Source: Desulfobacterales bacterium (GTDB taxonomy: Bacteria > Desulfobacterota > Desulfobacteria > Desulfobacterales > Desulfobacteraceae). From it: a stretch of DNA of 15,782 bases. Each line of letters begins with the position of its first letter. The first letter of the stretch is position 1. Both the position numbers and the translations under genes were made by a program. The notes under the pieces were generated by a model. That model was not told where the DNA came from, searched no databases, and worked only from the letters and a program-made list of their open reading frames with translations. Shown here piece by piece: positions 14,671 to 15,782 of this stretch. The DNA lies in NCBI GenBank assembly GCA_022361535.1, contig JAKSAU010000353.1:1-15782 (forward strand). The letters are read 5' to 3'.

Positions 14671-15782
14671 TCAATACTTGAACCTTTCTGAATACATTGG
14701 TGAGGAATATTGAGTAGGTTCTTCACAATGGGGTTGATACTGAGAAAACCTTCTGCGAAAAAGGCCTCTGTTGATTAAATCGTTTATATTATCCGATAAA
14801 TATGCATATTGTTCATACCAAATTGAAAAAACCCAGGCTGAAATAGGATCTTCAATAGGGAACTCAGGGAATTCAGATTTCATGCATTTTACTTTTTTCA
14901 TTGAAAAAAGGTCGTTCGCTATACTTGAAAGAGATGAAAATATTCCTGCTCCACGAAAAAAAGGGTTTTTAGGACGATCAGCCACCCATTTAGGTAGTAG
15001 GCGTTTGGCAAACCGACGAAGAACTGGTTTTCTAATTATATTTCCATTATGGTGGCATAGTTTCCATTGAATTGGAATTGTTCGTGCATGACGCACCATT
15101 GAAGGAGAAAGAAATGGAACACGGGCTTCTATACTATATGCCATGGTACACCGGTCGAGTCTCAAACATTCAGTAGCTCCAAGATCATTTTGATCATGTG
15201 TTAAGCGAGCATTCAGGCTGTATTCTGGTTCGCTAAGATATTCATCATATCCTGCAAATAGTTCATCCGCGCCCTCTCCTGACAGTAACACCTTGGCTCC
15301 AAAACGTGCAGCTCCCCTCGCAGCAACATAGGTTCCAAGCCCACTCATGGCAACATATGGATCAGGCGATCCTGAAACACCAATAACATCTTTAAGGAGC
15401 TTAGGTAATTCTGTTGGATTGATTATTTCTTCATGATGATTTGTTCCAAGATGTTCGGCAACTTTCGATGCGGCAATAAGATCTTCACTTCCCGCAAGCC
15501 CACTTGTAAATGTGTTTATCTTTCCATATTCTCTACAAGCTAAAGCAGCAATAGTCGAACTATCAACACCTCCACTTAAAAGACACCCCCAAGAAACTTC
15601 CTTTGGTATTTGGCGTCTTACAGACTCAGATAGTAAATCATCTAAAATGCCATCTCGCGTCGCATGGCAAAAAAAGCGTTTCGATTGACCATCGCTAGTC
15701 CAAACGGTACCTGGAGGAACGCGGCGAATCATTTTTGCATATTTTTTAGGAAAAGCTTGAGGAATACTCGCAACAAAAAAAG
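14671..15782 (-). CDS. Asparagine-synthetase-family amidotransferase, 5' end off window
   Basis: The C-terminal synthetase domain of an AsnB-like protein, with about 369 residues visible and the frame open to the right edge. The missing part should contain the N-terminal glutaminase domain. Visible motifs, counted from the ATG at 15732, are RRVPPGT (3-9), the ATP pyrophosphatase P-loop SGGVDSS (53-59), LSGEGADELFAGY (150-162), the SIEARVPFL segment, and a lysine-containing IRKPVLRRFAKRLLP. In E. coli AsnB the segment after RDVI carries an essential glutamate (Glu348); an ungapped match places glycine there, in VSGSPDP. The true substrate may therefore not be aspartate. Relatives act in asparagine, beta-lactam, lasso-peptide and glycan amide formation. 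The methyltransferase follows after 57 bases. Confidence 0.88.
   Translation of the reverse strand, partial: FFVASIPQAFPKKYAKMIRRVPPGTVWTSDGQSKRFFCHATRDGILDDLLSESVRRQIPKEVSWGCLLSGGVDSSTIAALACREYGKINTFTSGLAGSEDLIAASKVAEHLGTNHHEEIINPTELPKLLKDVIGVSGSPDPYVAMSGLGTYVAARGAARFGAKVLLSGEGADELFAGYDEYLSEPEYSLNARLTHDQNDLGATECLRLDRCTMAYSIEARVPFLSPSMVRHARTIPIQWKLCHHNGNIIRKPVLRRFAKRLLPKWVADRPKNPFFRGAGIFSSLSSIANDLFSMKKVKCMKSEFPEFPIEDPISAWVFSIWYEQYAYLSDNINDLINRGLFRRRFSQYQPHCEEPTQYSSPMYSERFKY

Noticed and set aside
1..15782. CRISPR array.
   Set aside because: No regularly spaced repeats of 25-40 bases were seen and no Cas-like protein is present.

Overview
The window looks like a bacterial chromosome segment with two different halves. 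The left half (about 1-7000) has moderate GC and tightly packed housekeeping genes. Gene order and protein style suggest a deltaproteobacterium of the Desulfobacterota, perhaps Desulfobacteraceae; this is an inference from memory of the families, not a computed placement. The right half (about 7040-15782) is visibly more AT-rich, loosely packed and full of unrecognised genes. It begins just downstream of a tRNA-Leu gene, a common insertion point for genomic islands. No integrase or transposase gene is visible.

Left half. A minus-strand pair encodes a secreted GerMN-domain protein and elongation factor G (the 3' end of the EF-G gene is off the left edge), with a good sigma70-type promoter in front. 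A second good promoter faces right and drives a compact plus-strand operon: DUF1992 protein, two-helix membrane protein with a SHOCT-like tail, D-alanine--D-alanine ligase, a PurD-PurE fusion, and a TsaC/YrdC-type threonylcarbamoyl-AMP synthase. Three of the four junctions overlap, so the genes are probably cotranscribed and translationally coupled. tRNA-Leu(CAA) follows with its own promoter and a strong terminator.

Right half. After about 0.9 kb without a convincing gene comes a run of minus-strand genes: a small three-helix membrane protein preceded by a secreted helical protein, a possible 47-residue membrane peptide, a 434-residue protein with a C-terminal membrane anchor and a 12-base homopolymer just before its start codon, and two further small ORFs. 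A plus-strand 821-residue STAND-type ATPase follows. Convergent to it are a class I SAM methyltransferase and, upstream of that, an asparagine-synthetase-family amidotransferase whose 5' end is off the right edge.

How the genes fit together. The left operon mixes cell-wall, purine and tRNA-modification functions that share growth-linked expression rather than one pathway. In the right half, the amidotransferase and methyltransferase share a strand and are probably one transcription unit modifying an unknown small molecule, peptide or glycan. The STAND ATPase resembles sensor proteins found in accessory and defence regions, but nothing here proves a defence role. The most noteworthy points are the PurD-PurE fusion that keeps an internal ribosome site for PurE, the poly-G tract before the membrane-anchored unknown, and the loss of a catalytic glutamate in the AsnB-like protein.
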